Part shown: positions 32,486-41,353 of the stretch, piece after piece | Position numbering within the stretch: the stretch's first letter is position 1 | Layout: each line of letters opens with the position of its first letter | Assembly (NCBI GenBank): GCA_016706685.1 | Contig: JADJJE010000001.1 | Span: 248,001 to 312,000 of the forward strand | DNA length: 64,000 nucleotides | Direction: 5' to 3' | Origin: Sandaracinaceae bacterium | GTDB taxonomy: Bacteria > Myxococcota_A > Polyangia > Polyangiales > Houyiibacteriaceae | Made by a program: the position numbers and the translations under genes | The notes under the pieces: generated by a model | The model's input: the letters and a program-made list of their open reading frames with translations, nothing else | What the model was told of the DNA's origin: nothing | Databases searched by the model: none

Positions 32486-33537
32486 TCAGTACGCGGCGCT
32501 GGGCTCCACGTAGCGGCCACCACGCAAGATGGCGACGCCGTCGATGTCCACGTCCAAGCCCGGGCCGTTGAGGCAGAAGGTGAGCCCCGTGTAGGCCGCG
32601 TCGCTGGGGCTGACGCCGCGTTGCCGTGCGTCGACCACGCTGAGCGTGCAGCCCACGTCGCTGAGGCGAACACCCGCGCGCTCGATGGGCGAGACCTGCG
32701 GGGACACCAGACCGAAGCCGAGCGTGCGCAGGCGCATGCCCGGAAAGCGGCGTGAGACCTCGCCCAGCCAGTCGGGCCCGTCCGCCCCGACCACCGCGCG
32801 CAGCACACCGTTGTGGAACTGGAACCCCTGCGGGGGCCGTGTGAGGAGCGGCGGCGTGGGCAGCAAGATGGACGTGGGCCGAGCGAGCTGCCCGGCGGCC
32901 GTGTCGAGGCCGACTGCCACGTGGCCGTGTGGAAACTCGAAGTCCGCCACCGGCCCGCGCGGCCGCGAAGAGCGCGTGTGCTCCACACGCAGCAACAGCG
33001 CGGGGGCGCCGTGCCAACGCACCGCCACCTCGGCGTCGGGCGCCAGGCGCGAGGTGAGGTAGCGCGCATAGGCGCGCTGGAGGATGGTGGGCGCCGCCAG
33101 CCGTGGTGCAGCAACGCGTCGGGGTCCACGCGCAGGATGGCGAGCGGCTTGCCCCCGGTCTGGACCCGAACTTCTGCCTCGAGGCGCTCTGCCGCGGGGC
33201 GCCCCTCGCCGCCCAGCAAGATGCAGGCGTGACAGCGCGCCAGGGCCTCACGCCAGGCGCGACGCTCCACCTCGCTGGCCAGACTGAGCGCGCGGGTGTC
33301 GAGCGCGGTCAGCACCACGCCCAGCTCGGCCGACACCTCCTCGACCACGCGGCACGCCTGCTCGAGCCCGGACCCCTCGCCGAAGAGCACCAAGAGGCGC
33401 TGGCCAGCCACCAGGCCGAGCTGATCGGCCAGCAGCCGGCGCGCGCTGCGCTGTGCCGTGGTGGCCTGCGAGATCTGCGAGACCCGTGGCAGGGCATCCT
33501 GCTTTACGGTCTTGTCGCGATCTGGATTCGAAGGCAT
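32486..33537 (-). CDS. Aminopeptidase-T (M29)-like protein, frameshifted
   Basis: From ATG 33537 one frame codes for about 145 residues with the shape of the M29-like N-domain (LLADQLGLVAGQRLLVLFGE, CHACILLGGEGRP) up to ALLHHGW. At about 33100 coding potential moves one base over and continues APTILQRAYARYLTSRL to a stop at 32486. The second part includes DFEFPHGHVAVGLDTAAGQL and GVRLSDVGCTLSVV. One indel restores a protein of about 350 residues. The M29 relation is a weak resemblance; I see no complete metal site. It is convergent with the ipd operon. Confidence 0.5.
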
Positions 33538-33619
33538 GCGGCATCGTTAGCAGCGCATTGCAGAATTGAAAAGCAGCACCTCTTACAGCGGAATTATTCG
33601 ACAATCATGGCATTGACGC

Positions 33620-35482
33620 TCACTGGCGCAGGGACCGCGCGAAGGTGGTCACCCCCTGGGCTAGGCTCCCCGCGTCCGTGAAAGGGAGCGAGCATGCGTC
33701 GCGGCTGCAGAGGTAGACCGCTGCCTCTCCTGGATATGGATAACGGCTGCTCCCGGGTACGCCCAACTCCACCAAGCGGTCGGGACGCTGGAACCGCAGG
33801 GCTGCGCGGTGCAGCGCGTGCGTGGCCGGGTCTGCGGGCTCGCCCACCACCGAGAGCAAGAAGTACCCCGACCGCGCGCGCTCGAGCGCCAGCACCAACG
33901 CGCCGACCTTGCGACCCTGGCGGGCGATGGTGGCCGGAACGGCGACGTCCCGAAGCGTGGCGAGCGCTCGGTCACGCCGCGCGTCGTCACTCGCGCGCTG
34001 CGACAACTCGAGCATCAGCTCGGCCATCACGGCGTTCTGCTCGAGGGGCTTCTGGCGCTGCGCGAACACCCCCACCGCGCTCGGGTCGGCGGTGTGCGCG
34101 AAGAAGCCACCGCGCTCGGGGTCACGCAGCCGGGCCTCGGCGAAGACCAGGGTGCGCTCCGCGAGCGCGAACCAGCGTGGGTCTCCGGTCGTCTCACCCA
34201 GCGTGGCGAGCCCCCGTGCCATGTACGCCTGATCGGCGAGGTGCAGCAGCGCGCCCGGGGGGTCGTTGGGGGCGTGCGCGAAGGCGTCACCGCGGCGGTG
34301 CGTGCGCTCGAGGCGCTCGGCGGCTGCACGCGCCGAGGTGAGCCACGGGCCCTCGGGGTCCACCTGGGCGAGCCGCGCCAGCGCGTCGATCAAGAGGCCG
34401 TTCAGGCTGGCGTAGAGCGCCGTGTCGGTGCGTGGCAGGCCCAGCGCGCGGCGTTCTGCATCAGCGAGCGCGTAGTAGTCCGCACCAGGCAGCACGCCCC
34501 GCGTGGTGGGAACGTCCGCGTCTTGGCTGGCATAGAAGCCGCCCGCGGGGTCCTCCAGGAACGCTCGTACGTAGGTGGCCACGGAGCGCGCGTGTTCGAG
34601 CCAGCGCGCGTCCCCCGTGGCGCCGTACGCGCTGACGAAGGACTGGATGGCGCCAGCCTGAATGGCCGCGAGCTTCTCGAAGTGCGGGTGCTGCCAGTCT
34701 CCGCGGGTGGAGTACTGGTACATCCCACCGAACACGGGGTCGAGCAGCGCGGCGTAGCTCGTGGCGGTGGTCAGCGCGCGCGGGAGCCAGGCGGCCTCTC
34801 CGTCGATGACAGCGCGCGAGAAGGCGTGCTCGAGCGGAGCCGCGAAGGGGTAGCGCTGAATGCGTCCCCAGCCCCCGAGGCGCGGCTCATAGAGTTCGTC
34901 CAGCTGTGCGCGGGTGAACGCGAGCGCGGCGTCGAGGTCGGGCGGCGTTCCATGCGCCGGCTGGTCGAGTTGCTGGGCATCGGTGCTCCGCCCGGCGGCG
35001 ACGTCATCGGCGGCGCGCGTCAAGATGCGCGCGAACACGTCGGGGGCGCGGTACCCACGCAGCGCGAGGATGGGCTCCGCGTCGGGGGTGAGGAGCGCCG
35101 TCGCGGGCCAGCCATACTCGGCGTAGCGCTCGGCGATATCCGGGCGCGCGTCGGCCTCGACGCGGATGACCACGTAGCGCTGTGCCAGCACGGCCAGCAC
35201 GCGTGGGTCGGCGAAGGTCTCGGCGTTCATGACGTGGCACCAGTGGCACCAGCCGGCCTGCACGCTGATGAGCAGCAGCTTCCGTGTGCTGCGCGCCTCG
35301 GCGAAGGCTTCCGGGGTCCACTCGCGGAAGTCGGGCGCGGTCCCGTGACCGCCGGTTGCCACGAGCGTGGACGGCGCCGGCCGACTGTGTGCGCAGCCCA
35401 GTGGGCTGGTGGCCAGCGCGACAGTGGCGAGCACCAGGAACCACGCGTGGGGGTGCGAGCGGGCGAAGGAGCGGCAGCGCAT
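33620..35482 (-). CDS. DUF255 thioredoxin-domain (YyaL/SPATA20-like) lipoprotein
   Basis: A 620-residue protein with a lipoprotein signal (VLATVALATSPLGCAHS). A thioredoxin-like DUF255 domain follows with ISVQAGWCHWCHVMNAETF, whose CHWC is the redox motif. After residue about 190 comes an alpha/alpha-barrel of the six-hairpin or AGE type (VFGGMYQYSTRGDWQHPHFE, YASQDADVPT). The family is usually cytosolic and of unknown function, so the lipid anchor is a variation. ATG 35482 is chosen because it starts the signal peptide. It lies 40 bp after the Clp3 gene on the same strand and may be the last gene of that operon. Confidence 0.82.
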   Translation of the reverse strand: MRCRSFARSHPHAWFLVLATVALATSPLGCAHSRPAPSTLVATGGHGTAPDFREWTPEAFAEARSTRKLLLISVQAGWCHWCHVMNAETFADPRVLAVLAQRYVVIRVEADARPDIAERYAEYGWPATALLTPDAEPILALRGYRAPDVFARILTRAADDVAAGRSTDAQQLDQPAHGTPPDLDAALAFTRAQLDELYEPRLGGWGRIQRYPFAAPLEHAFSRAVIDGEAAWLPRALTTATSYAALLDPVFGGMYQYSTRGDWQHPHFEKLAAIQAGAIQSFVSAYGATGDARWLEHARSVATYVRAFLEDPAGGFYASQDADVPTTRGVLPGADYYALADAERRALGLPRTDTALYASLNGLLIDALARLAQVDPEGPWLTSARAAAERLERTHRRGDAFAHAPNDPPGALLHLADQAYMARGLATLGETTGDPRWFALAERTLVFAEARLRDPERGGFFAHTADPSAVGVFAQRQKPLEQNAVMAELMLELSQRASDDARRDRALATLRDVAVPATIARQGRKVGALVLALERARSGYFLLSVVGEPADPATHALHRAALRFQRPDRLVELGVPGSSRYPYPGEAAVYLCSRDACSLPFTDAGSLAQGVTTFARSLRQ

Positions 35483-35522
35483 CGGGGCAAGATAGCCGGT
35501 CGGTGGGTCTATGGCTGGCCCG

Positions 35523-37838
35523 TCATGAGAGCTCCACGTCAACCACCGTCCCTGCCAGCAGGGGCCGTGGCTCGCCCGCGCACGCCACCCGGAAGGTGAC
35601 GCCCGTGAGCTCGGGCGCCTCGGCCAGGTGCACCGCCATGGGCGTGACCACACGCTCCTCGATGACGCGCTGCAGCGGTCGCGCGCCGCGGCGCTCGTCG
35701 TACCCCAGGTCGGCGAGCCGGTCGCGCGCCGCAGCGCTCACCTGCAGCGTCACGCCACGAGCGCGCAGCCCCTCACGCGCGCGCACCTTCCCCAGCTCGA
35801 GATCGACGATGCTCCGCACGTCTTCGCGCTGCAGGTGGCCGAACGACACCACGTGGTCGAGGCGGTTCCAGAACTCCGGGCGGAAGTGCTCGCGCACCCC
35901 ACGAGCGAAGTCTTGCTGGCGGCTGGTGCCGAACCCGGCCGCGGCACGCTCGCTCACGCCGAGGTTGCTGGTCATGACCACGATGGTCATGCGGAAGTCC
36001 ACCAAGCTCCCGCGTGAGTCGGTCAAGCGCCCCTCGCCAAGGAGGCCGAGCAGCAAGTCGAAGGTCTCGCGGTGCGCCTTCTCGATCTCGTCGAACAGCA
36101 CGAGCGACAGCGGCTGAGCGCGCACGCGCTGCGCGAGGCTGCTCACGCCCTCGCCCACCTCGAGCAGACGCTGCGCCGCGCCGCGCACCATGTACTCGCT
36201 CATGTCCACGCGGATGAGGCGCTTCGCGTCGCCGAAGAGGTAGTGCGCCAGCTGCTTCGCGAGCTCGGTCTTGCCCACGCCCGTGGGCCCCACGAAGAAC
36301 AGGCTGCCGAGCGGCTTGTCGGGGTCGTGCACGCCCGCCTTGAAGGGCACCACCACGCGCGCGCACGCCTCGCAGGCGGCGTCCTGACCGATGACGCCGG
36401 CGCGCAGCGCCGCGGCCACCTCGCGCGTGGTGACCGGGTGCTCGTCGGCGATCACGGCAATGGGCAAGCCGCTGTAGCGCGCGTACGCCACGCTCACGTC
36501 GGCGGGGTAGAGCACGCTCGGGCGCGCCTCGTCCGCATCCAGCCAGTCGAGGAAGTGCACAGCCTTGCCCGGGAAGCGCTGGTCTCGCCGGAACGCGGAG
36601 AGGTGGTGGACCACGCGCGAGACGCCCTCCGGGTGGATGACCGCACCCGGGCGCCCATCGCGTTGCCCAGACTGCGCGCTGCGCTGCACCACCAGGCGCG
36701 CCACCGAGGCGCTGGGCATCTCGGCCAGCTCCACCACGTCCATGGCGTCCAGCAGCGTGGCGGCGTGGCGTCGCGCCCACTCACGCTCGCTGGGGCTGCA
36801 CTCCGCGATGATGGGCAGCGACGACGAGAGCACCGCGGGTGCGAACAGGTCGCCCACCGACGACCCCGCCGAGCGCTCCTTCAAGAACGAGGCGAGGTTG
36901 TCCACATAGAGGAAGTCGCGCTCGTCGGCGAGTTCCTCGATGAGCCCGAGGCAGCGCTCCTGCCACTCGCCCAGGTAGATCATGCCGGCGATCAAGCGGT
37001 CGGCCGAGGTGGCCCAGAGGCGCGGCTCGTGGCCAGTGCTCGCCCGCCGCCGGCGCAGCAGCTCGCGCGCGAAGCCCTGCACCAGGGTCGTCTTGCCCAC
37101 GCCCGGCTCACCCACGATCAAGATGCTGGGCAGCGGGCGCAACTCGAGCAACGACGTCAGCTGCTGGAGCGCGCCCGGCGACGCGCTGCGCCGGGGCAGG
37201 CGGCCATCCGCACAGCGCTGCACCCACTCGTCGCACACGGCCGTGGCGATGGGGAAGTCGGCACGCAGCCGTTCTCCCTCACTGGGGCGCTTGGGAGCCG
37301 ACCGGCTGCGCGCCAGCTCGGCCGGCTCGAAGACCTGCACATCGTCGTCCCCCTGCTGGTCGAAGTCGTAGACCCAGCTCTGCTGCCCCCCCAGCAGCGC
37401 CGCGCCCACGGCGGTGCGCAGCGCGTCGGGCGCTAGCGTGAGGGTCTCGAGCAAGATCCACCAGCCGAAGCGCGGCAGCATGACGCGGTACCCACCGCTC
37501 GGCAGGGGCGACCACGCGTAGGAGATGCGCATGGGGATGGTGCGTTCGCCGACGACGGTCTGCTTGTCCACCACCGTGGCCGGACGGACCACCACGCGCG
37601 CGACGCCCACCGAGAACGTCTCGGTGAAGAAGTACGCGTCGAGCGTCTCGCGGCCGGTGGCGATGCGCTCCGTCAGCTCTTGTTCGATGAGCTGCAGCAC
37701 CTCTTCGCGGCTGAAGCCGTACGCCGACGGTGCGGGCTGGTCGAAGAGCCCCTGGCGCAGCCGCATGAGGTAGCCCGACCAGCGGCCCTCCGGGTGCGCG
37801 ATGAAGTAGACGCGAAGCGATGGTTTGGGGCTGCTCAT
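35523..37838 (-). CDS. Clp3: ClpB-like double AAA+ protein with non-Clp N-domain
   Basis: A 771-residue protein. Residues 1-about 160 are an unfamiliar N-domain with some resemblance to those of Clp1 and Clp2. D1 has Walker A GEPGVGKT (243-250), RLIAGMIYLGEWQER and a degenerate Walker B, FLYVDN (D313-N314). D2 has Walker A GPTGVGKT (517-524), Walker B LVLFDEIEKA (D583-E584), the Arg-finger region EFWNRLDHV and sensor 2 GARPLQR, all intact. The Tyr of pore loop 1 is kept in D1, but the GYVG of D2 is missing. It has no C-terminal extension. It overlaps Clp2 by ATGG and is the third Clp in the operon. Confidence 0.85.
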   Translation of the reverse strand: MSSPKPSLRVYFIAHPEGRWSGYLMRLRQGLFDQPAPSAYGFSREEVLQLIEQELTERIATGRETLDAYFFTETFSVGVARVVVRPATVVDKQTVVGERTIPMRISYAWSPLPSGGYRVMLPRFGWWILLETLTLAPDALRTAVGAALLGGQQSWVYDFDQQGDDDVQVFEPAELARSRSAPKRPSEGERLRADFPIATAVCDEWVQRCADGRLPRRSASPGALQQLTSLLELRPLPSILIVGEPGVGKTTLVQGFARELLRRRRASTGHEPRLWATSADRLIAGMIYLGEWQERCLGLIEELADERDFLYVDNLASFLKERSAGSSVGDLFAPAVLSSSLPIIAECSPSEREWARRHAATLLDAMDVVELAEMPSASVARLVVQRSAQSGQRDGRPGAVIHPEGVSRVVHHLSAFRRDQRFPGKAVHFLDWLDADEARPSVLYPADVSVAYARYSGLPIAVIADEHPVTTREVAAALRAGVIGQDAACEACARVVVPFKAGVHDPDKPLGSLFFVGPTGVGKTELAKQLAHYLFGDAKRLIRVDMSEYMVRGAAQRLLEVGEGVSSLAQRVRAQPLSLVLFDEIEKAHRETFDLLLGLLGEGRLTDSRGSLVDFRMTIVVMTSNLGVSERAAAGFGTSRQQDFARGVREHFRPEFWNRLDHVVSFGHLQREDVRSIVDLELGKVRAREGLRARGVTLQVSAAARDRLADLGYDERRGARPLQRVIEERVVTPMAVHLAEAPELTGVTFRVACAGEPRPLLAGTVVDVELS

Positions 37839-40800
37839 GGGCCCTCCGTGAGCTTCTCGCTCGCGCGCAGCGCCCAATAGTGTGGCAGCACGTCGGCCAT
37901 GCGGCGGCACTGGTGCACGCCCGAGGTGCCGAGACGGAAGTCTTCCACTTCGATGGGCGCGAGCTCGCCGGGCCGCAGCGGCGGATCGAAGCGCACCCGG
38001 CGCACGCACGGCAGCAGCGCCTCGGGGTCTTCCGGCAGCGGCACCTGACCCGCCTCGAGGGCTTGCTCGAACACCACGCGCGCGCGGTCCGACGCGAGGA
38101 TCACCGCGAGCGGCGTGCGCTCGTCGTCGCCGGGGATGGCGCGCACGCGCACCACCTCGGAGCCACTGAGCAGCGACGTGCGCACGTGGCACCCCACCTC
38201 CCCCGCGAAGAAGTCGGTGACGCCGAGGCCCACGAACTTGAGCACCACGCGCGAGGCGCCCTGGTTCTCGGGGAGCGCGAGCTTCTCGACGTCCTCGAAC
38301 CCCAGCTCACGGCGCGACCCGTCGGGCATGGCCAGGGCGGCCCCCGTGAGCACGCCGCGACCGCCACGGTAGGCCTCGATGAGCCAGCCGAACAAGTCCT
38401 GGTCGCGCGCGGTCACCCGCCGGTTGCGGCCCTGACCCACCCGCAGCAGCTCCACCAGCACGGTGTGCTGCGCCGCGTCGCTGGCGGCGCGCGTGGCCCG
38501 CTCGAGGAACCACGCCTCTGCGAGCGCGAGCAACGTGTCCCGGCGCGACAAGCGCGGCGCGTCGGGCAGCACGTAGCGCGGGTGGAGCAGGCGGACGCGG
38601 CGGGCCCCCATGACCGACGAGCGCACCTCGAAGGTCTCGAGCGCGAGTTCGTTCAGGCCCTCCTCCATCCAGTCATCGTGCCGCACCCAGGCCTCGAGTC
38701 GCTCACGGAACGCCAGCAGCTCCCCACGCACCAGGTCGGCGCGGTGCACGTGGTCGGCATGCTCTTGCTCGCCGTCGGTCACGTGCGGCAAGTGCTTGCG
38801 CAGCTCGGCCACGGCCTGCTCCAGCAGCGGGCCGGCCAGAAGCGCGTCGATGGCCGCGAGCGCCGCCGGCAGCTCGTCCCGCAGCTCGCGCGGGCCGCGC
38901 GTGAGCAGCGCCGGCAGACGGAGCTCCCGACCGGTGGGAGGGGCCTCGCGCAGCGTGTCCACGTGCAGCTTGTACTCGCCGTCCGCGTCGTAGATCCGCA
39001 CGATGCGCATCTCCGCGCGCGTGTGTCCCGCCACCTCCTCGGCGAGCACGTGGCCCACGTGCTTCTCGAGATAGCGCTTGAGCGAGCGCGCCCCCATGAG
39101 CGGGTCGAAGCCCTCACGCACCATGCGGGCGGTGGCGCTCTGCGTGGTGAACACGAACACCTGCCGCTCCAGCAGCCCGCGGCGCGCCAGCAGCTGGGTG
39201 AGCTCCTTCTCGGCCACGCTGGCGGCGGCGTCCGCCGAGAAGGGGTGGAAGCGCACCACCCGGTCGATGCGGTTGTACAGCTCCGGGGGAAAGAAGTCCT
39301 TCACCGCGTGGGTCACGGCGCCGGCTGCGTCTCTCCGGTCCCCGAACCCCACGCGCGGCTGCGCCTCGGCGCCCAGGTTGGACGTCATCAAGATCACGGT
39401 GTGGGTGAAGTCCGCCTCGTTGCCTTCGGCGTCGCACAGCCGCCCCTCGTCCAGGAGCTGCAGCAGCAGGTAGTGAACGCTGGGATGTGCCTTCTCGATC
39501 TCGTCGAACAGCACCACCGAGAAGGGCGCTTGGCGTACCGCCTCCGTGAGGGCACCGCGCGGCGCGTAGCGGTCACCGATGAGCCGCGCCGGGGCGTCCG
39601 CTGCGTTGTACTCGCCCATGTCGAAGCGCAGCAGGCGCGCGCTGCTGCCGTACAGGTAGTCCGCCAGCGCCTTGGCCAGCTCGGTCTTGCCCGTGCCCGT
39701 GGGGCCCGTGAACAGGTAGGTCGCGTAGGGGCGCGCCGGGTCGGTGAGCCCCGCGTGGATGCGCATGACCACGTCCACCACGGCGTCGACCGCGGCGTCC
39801 TGTCCCACCACGCGCTCCTCGAGGCGCTGCTTCACGTCGGCCGGGGCGAGCGGCTCGGTGGGCCGGAGCAGCTCCGAAGGCAGGCCGGTGCGCTCGCTGA
39901 CGAGATCGAGCACGGAGTCCTCGTCCACCACGAAGTCACCGTCGGCGTAGCGCGGCAGTCGGCTCATCCACGCGAGCGCCGCGCCCGGGAGCGCCGTGCC
40001 GTGGAAGAGGGTCTGCGCCAGGTCGAGCAGCGCTCGGAACGCGAGCGGGTCGAAGATGACCGGCGTGGATCGCGCTGGCGCCTGGCCGTCCGCTGGGTGG
40101 GAGGCATCGTTCCCGCGCGCCGCGCCTCCGTGCTCCAGCTCGCGGGCGCGCGCCAACATCATCCCCAGCGTCTCGGCCGGCGTGGAGGGGGCGACGTGCA
40201 CCTCGGTGAAGAGGTCTGCGAACCCTGGGGCGTCCTCGCGCAGCTTGTCCCACTGGGCGGGGGTGGCCTCACCGATGACGCACAGCTCCCCACGCGCCAC
40301 GGGGCCGCGCAGCAAGTCCGCCACGGCGCGGGTGCTGTCGCGCGACTGGCCGACCTTGCCCATGGTGTGGAGGTCTTCGAGCCACACGACCACGCGCGCC
40401 GCGCGGGCATCGCGCAGCAGGGTGACCACGCGCTCTTCCCACTCCCCCACGCGACTCATGCCCGCGATGATGCGCTTACCGTCGAGCGCCACCACGTGCG
40501 TCACCTGATCGAGGTTGCCGTGCGAGGGGTAGTCCTCGGCGTCCAGCAAGTCGTACACCAGCTGATGCAGCACGGTGGTCTTGCCCGCCCCGCTCGGCCC
40601 GATGGCCACGAGCGGGAGCTGCTGGGAGGCGCCCATCAAGCGCGCGAGGGACGCGCGCAGCTCCCCACGCGGCTGGCCGCGAGGCAGGCGACCGTCGGCC
40701 GCGCGCAGCGTGAGGTCCGTGCCGAGCGTCCCCAGCAGCCCGAGGCCGCTCTTGCGCTTCTCTCCGCGCCCGCCACGCCGCGCGGGGTCCTGGTCCAGGT

Positions 40801-41353
40801 CGTCGAACGGCCCACGGCGCGTCTCGAGCCCGTCGAGCAGCGTGGGCACCTTGGCACGGAAGGCCACGGCCCGGATGAGGTCGTGCCCGTCGGTCTCGAG
40901 CTCCGTGATCTCGTCCTCCGAGAGGTCGGCCCAGGCGTGGCGAAAGTAGCGCGTGGCTTGCTCGGCCAGCGCCACATCCGGATCGCGCGCGAACCACTCG
41001 AGCGGGCGACGCGGGTGGTACACGATGTAGAGCAGCTCCGACGCCGAGCGATGGCGCGGCTCCAACACCAGCGGGAAGCGGCCAGCCGTCTTCACGCGCC
41101 CCTGCTCCCCGCGCAGCGTGAGCTCCAGGTGGGGACGCAGCAGCTCGGTACCACGCCCGATGGTGTAGCGCCGCAGCTCCTCGGGCTTGCTGTCGGCCAG
41201 CCGCTGCTGCACGCGCTCGCGCAGCTGCGCCTCCAGCTTCACCACGCTCTGTCCACGCAACGAGATGTCGCGCGACTCCCCGAGGCCGAGCGTGTGCCAC
41301 TCGAGCGTGCCGCCCGGGAGCCTGCGCTGGTAGATGGCGATGGTGAGGTTCAT
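37835..41353 (-). CDS. Clp2: ClpB-like double AAA+ protein with N- and C-terminal extensions
   Basis: A 1172-residue protein, starting at ATG 41353 in an ATGA overlap with Clp1. Residues 1-about 175 are the unfamiliar N-domain. D1 has Walker A GPSGAGKTT (252-260), RIIAGMSRVGEWEER and Walker B VVWLEDLHT, with E326-D327 reversed from the usual DE. D2 is complete: GPTGTGKTELA (550-560), VVLFDEIEKAHPS (D617-E618), ELYNRIDRVV and sensor 2 GARSLKRYLEKHV. About 370 residues follow D2, with no recognised family. The long open frame further upstream belongs to antisense shadow of Clp1. Confidence 0.85.
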   Translation of the reverse strand: MNLTIAIYQRRLPGGTLEWHTLGLGESRDISLRGQSVVKLEAQLRERVQQRLADSKPEELRRYTIGRGTELLRPHLELTLRGEQGRVKTAGRFPLVLEPRHRSASELLYIVYHPRRPLEWFARDPDVALAEQATRYFRHAWADLSEDEITELETDGHDLIRAVAFRAKVPTLLDGLETRRGPFDDLDQDPARRGGRGEKRKSGLGLLGTLGTDLTLRAADGRLPRGQPRGELRASLARLMGASQQLPLVAIGPSGAGKTTVLHQLVYDLLDAEDYPSHGNLDQVTHVVALDGKRIIAGMSRVGEWEERVVTLLRDARAARVVVWLEDLHTMGKVGQSRDSTRAVADLLRGPVARGELCVIGEATPAQWDKLREDAPGFADLFTEVHVAPSTPAETLGMMLARARELEHGGAARGNDASHPADGQAPARSTPVIFDPLAFRALLDLAQTLFHGTALPGAALAWMSRLPRYADGDFVVDEDSVLDLVSERTGLPSELLRPTEPLAPADVKQRLEERVVGQDAAVDAVVDVVMRIHAGLTDPARPYATYLFTGPTGTGKTELAKALADYLYGSSARLLRFDMGEYNAADAPARLIGDRYAPRGALTEAVRQAPFSVVLFDEIEKAHPSVHYLLLQLLDEGRLCDAEGNEADFTHTVILMTSNLGAEAQPRVGFGDRRDAAGAVTHAVKDFFPPELYNRIDRVVRFHPFSADAAASVAEKELTQLLARRGLLERQVFVFTTQSATARMVREGFDPLMGARSLKRYLEKHVGHVLAEEVAGHTRAEMRIVRIYDADGEYKLHVDTLREAPPTGRELRLPALLTRGPRELRDELPAALAAIDALLAGPLLEQAVAELRKHLPHVTDGEQEHADHVHRADLVRGELLAFRERLEAWVRHDDWMEEGLNELALETFEVRSSVMGARRVRLLHPRYVLPDAPRLSRRDTLLALAEAWFLERATRAASDAAQHTVLVELLRVGQGRNRRVTARDQDLFGWLIEAYRGGRGVLTGAALAMPDGSRRELGFEDVEKLALPENQGASRVVLKFVGLGVTDFFAGEVGCHVRTSLLSGSEVVRVRAIPGDDERTPLAVILASDRARVVFEQALEAGQVPLPEDPEALLPCVRRVRFDPPLRPGELAPIEVEDFRLGTSGVHQCRRMADVLPHYWALRASEKLTEGP

